Part shown: piece after piece, positions 4,465 to 5,450 of the stretch
Layout of the letters: every line of letters begins with the position of its first letter
Position numbering within the stretch: the first letter of the stretch is position 1
Notes under the pieces: model-generated
Databases searched by the model: none
What the model was told of the DNA's origin: nothing
What the model saw: the letters and a program-made list of their open reading frames with translations, nothing else
Assembly (NCBI GenBank): GCA_025455595.1
Contig: JALOMD010000297.1
Span: forward strand, 1-5,450
Source: Cytophagales bacterium
GTDB lineage: Bacteria > Bacteroidota > Bacteroidia > Cytophagales > 172606-1
Length of the DNA stretch: 5,450 nucleotides
Direction of reading: 5' to 3'
Made by a program: the position numbers and the translations under genes

Positions 4465-4496
4465 CAAATATAGAAACACGAGGCTGGAAAAAACAA
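4465..4496 (-). promoter_or_regulatory. Promoter of the trpL-tRNA-Trp-trpE transcript
   Basis: On the minus strand TTG (4496-4494) is followed after 21 nt by TATATTTG (4472-4465), matching the Bacteroidota -33 and TAnnTTTG -7 pattern. The start would be near the A at 4460 or 4457. No comparable box was found between the attenuator and the tRNA or between the tRNA and trpE, so this is the only promoter I can see for the whole unit. Confidence 0.75.
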
Positions 4497-4554
4497 GACT
4501 TCTCGTGTTAATTTTTCGTAACCGGGGCGGCTTGCCGTTTTGTCCGTTCCTGCT

Positions 4555-4631
4555 CCCGACCTGTCGGGACAGACAGTGGCGGAATTCTTCGATTTTTGCC
4601 TGAAATACGCGACTTCAAACCTGTCGGGTTT
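4555..4631. repeat. Two small CCTGTCGGG hairpins
   Basis: CCCGAC-CT-GTCGGG (4555-4568) and AAACC-TGTCG-GGTTT (4617-4631) both contain CCTGTCGGG within a short palindrome. They lie in the spacer between the divergent trp leader promoter and the flavin reductase gene. Such AACCTGTCGGGTT units are, from memory, common spacer repeats in this phylum. No T tract follows either. Confidence 0.6.
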
Positions 4632-4634
4632 CTC

Positions 4635-4663
4635 GCGTTTTGAGCAAAAATTGCCCAAAACGC
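4635..4663. repeat. GCGTTTTG palindromic repeat, intact copy
   Basis: This copy is identical over all 29 nt to 1027-1055, some 3.6 kb away. Its presence 80 nt before ATG 4744, in DNA that would otherwise have to be coding, supports the shorter start of the flavin reductase gene. Confidence 0.85.
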
Positions 4664-4743
4664 TTTCGCGGCAAAATCATCAGCCAAACAAAAAGCCGTC
4701 GGGCAGGGTTTGGTACAAGTCAAATCCGCCAATCCTTTTTTCC

Positions 4744-5355
4744 ATGCGCAACTTCCTCGCCCTTGACTTCGACCAAATGGAGCAACGCTTCCGCACCAAC
4801 CTCGTCAATTCGTTGAGCGGTTTCAAGAGTGTCAATTTGGTGGGCACTGTCAACGGTCGGGGCGAGACGAACCTCGCCATTTTCAGTCAGGTTTTCCACG
4901 TCGGGGCCAACCCGCCACTGATGGGAATGCTCGTGCGGCCCGACACCGTGCCGCGCCACACGCTGGCAAATTTGCTCGAAACCGGCTATTTCACGCTGAA
5001 CCATATCCAAGCCGATTTCTACGAAGCAGCCCACCGAACATCGGCTCGTTATGAGGAATCTGAATTTGAGGCGTGCGGATTTACGCCTGTGTTTTCCGAC
5101 CGACACCCGGCTCCGTACGTAGGCGAATCGGTGGTGCGCACCGGGCTGCAATTCGTTGAAAAACACGAACTTGCCATCAACGGCACCATACTCGTCATCG
5201 GCCGCGTGGTGGAGTTGCATTGCCCGGCAGAATGTGTGCAGACGGACGGCTATTTGGACATCGAGCAAGCTGGAAGTATAACTTGCTCAGGCCTTGACAG
5301 TTATCACACTACGCAGCGGCTGGGACGGCTGCCGTATGCCAAAAAAGAGAAGTGA
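4744..5355 (+). CDS. Flavin reductase family protein (FMN-binding split-barrel)
   Basis: The product is 203 residues. The pattern NLVNSLSGFKSVNLVGTVNGRGETNLAIFSQVFHVGANPPLMGMLVRP (19-66), followed by VPRHTLANLLETGYFTLNHI and later FVEKHELAINGTILVIGRVVEL and GLDSYHTTQRLGRLPYAK, matches stand-alone flavin reductase-like proteins of the FMN-binding split-barrel fold. These bind FMN and pass electrons from NAD(P)H to flavin or to a partner oxygenase; the physiological substrate here is unknown. I start at ATG 4744 (MRNFLALDFDQMEQRF), where homologues begin. The frame is open back to 4540, but that part crosses the CCTGTCGGG hairpins and the 29-nt palindrome, and its translation resembles nothing. 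No convincing promoter box was found at 4664-4743. The gene is divergent from the trp leader and has no evident link to tryptophan synthesis. Confidence 0.9.
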   Translation: MRNFLALDFDQMEQRFRTNLVNSLSGFKSVNLVGTVNGRGETNLAIFSQVFHVGANPPLMGMLVRPDTVPRHTLANLLETGYFTLNHIQADFYEAAHRTSARYEESEFEACGFTPVFSDRHPAPYVGESVVRTGLQFVEKHELAINGTILVIGRVVELHCPAECVQTDGYLDIEQAGSITCSGLDSYHTTQRLGRLPYAKKEK

Positions 5356-5371
5356 AACTAAAAAGTCATGG

Positions 5372-5450
5372 GTCTTGTGTCTTTAGTCTTGAGTAAAAAT
5401 TTTGATTACCAACCAATTGACAGCCAGCATATTGACTAAAGACACAGGAC
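5372..5450. repeat. Inverted repeat running to the window end
   Basis: GTCTTGTGTCTTTAGTC (5372-5388) pairs with GACTAAAGACACAGGAC (5434-5450) at 16 of 17 positions, with a 45-nt AT-rich middle. It lies just after the flavin reductase gene. The right arm reaches the last base, so the element may be longer. No gene is seen in 5356-5450. Confidence 0.65.

Noticed and set aside
4540..4743. N-terminal extension of the flavin reductase to ATG 4540
   Set aside because: The extension covers two CCTGTCGGG hairpins and a 29-nt palindrome identical to a spacer copy, and homologues begin near the ATG at 4744.

Overview
The window looks like chromosomal DNA of a Bacteroidota bacterium, probably of the Cytophagales or Saprospirales type. 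Two promoters fit the phylum-specific pattern (TTG or TTTG, a spacer of 18-21 nt, then TAnnTTTG). Shine-Dalgarno sequences are absent, the encoded proteins read like Bacteroidota homologues, and the spacers are packed with small palindromic repeats. The genus cannot be fixed from this sequence.

Layout: (1) 2-472 +, 3' part of a cyclophilin-type peptidyl-prolyl isomerase. (2) 546-1004 +, a small nucleotidyltransferase-fold protein. (3) 1079-1648 -, trpG, the glutamine amidotransferase subunit of anthranilate synthase. (4) 1777-2389 +, a two-gene toxin-antitoxin module (putative antitoxin plus Doc-type Fic toxin) with its own promoter. (5) 2522-4054 -, trpE, with two in-frame repeat-derived inserts. 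(6) 4227-4298 -, a tRNA-Trp gene (anticodon CCA). (7) 4301-4496 -, a tryptophan attenuator: promoter, 19-codon leader peptide with tandem Trp codons, antiterminator segment and terminator. (8) 4744-5355 +, a flavin reductase family protein, then a repeat-bearing spacer to the window end.

The main result is the region 4054-4496 on the minus strand. A Bacteroidota-type promoter (4465-4496) precedes a short leader ORF, MKYSVSVRFAWWRAFRSEM (4387-4446), with two adjacent UGG codons. The transcript can then form either a 10-bp antiterminator (4382-4391 with 4330-4339) or a perfect 16-bp terminator hairpin followed by UUGUUUUU. The tRNA-Trp gene starts 10 nt after the terminator stem, and trpE follows on the same strand. 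No second promoter is visible between them. The attenuator should therefore control both a biosynthetic gene and the tRNA whose charging it senses, which would form a feedback loop. Leader-peptide attenuation is classical, but placing a tRNA gene under it is, as far as I know, unusual.

The second theme is repeats. A 29-31 nt palindrome occurs five times between genes. Near-identical 20-nt inverted repeats lie at both ends of trpE. Two other repeat types seem to have entered the trpE reading frame without breaking it.
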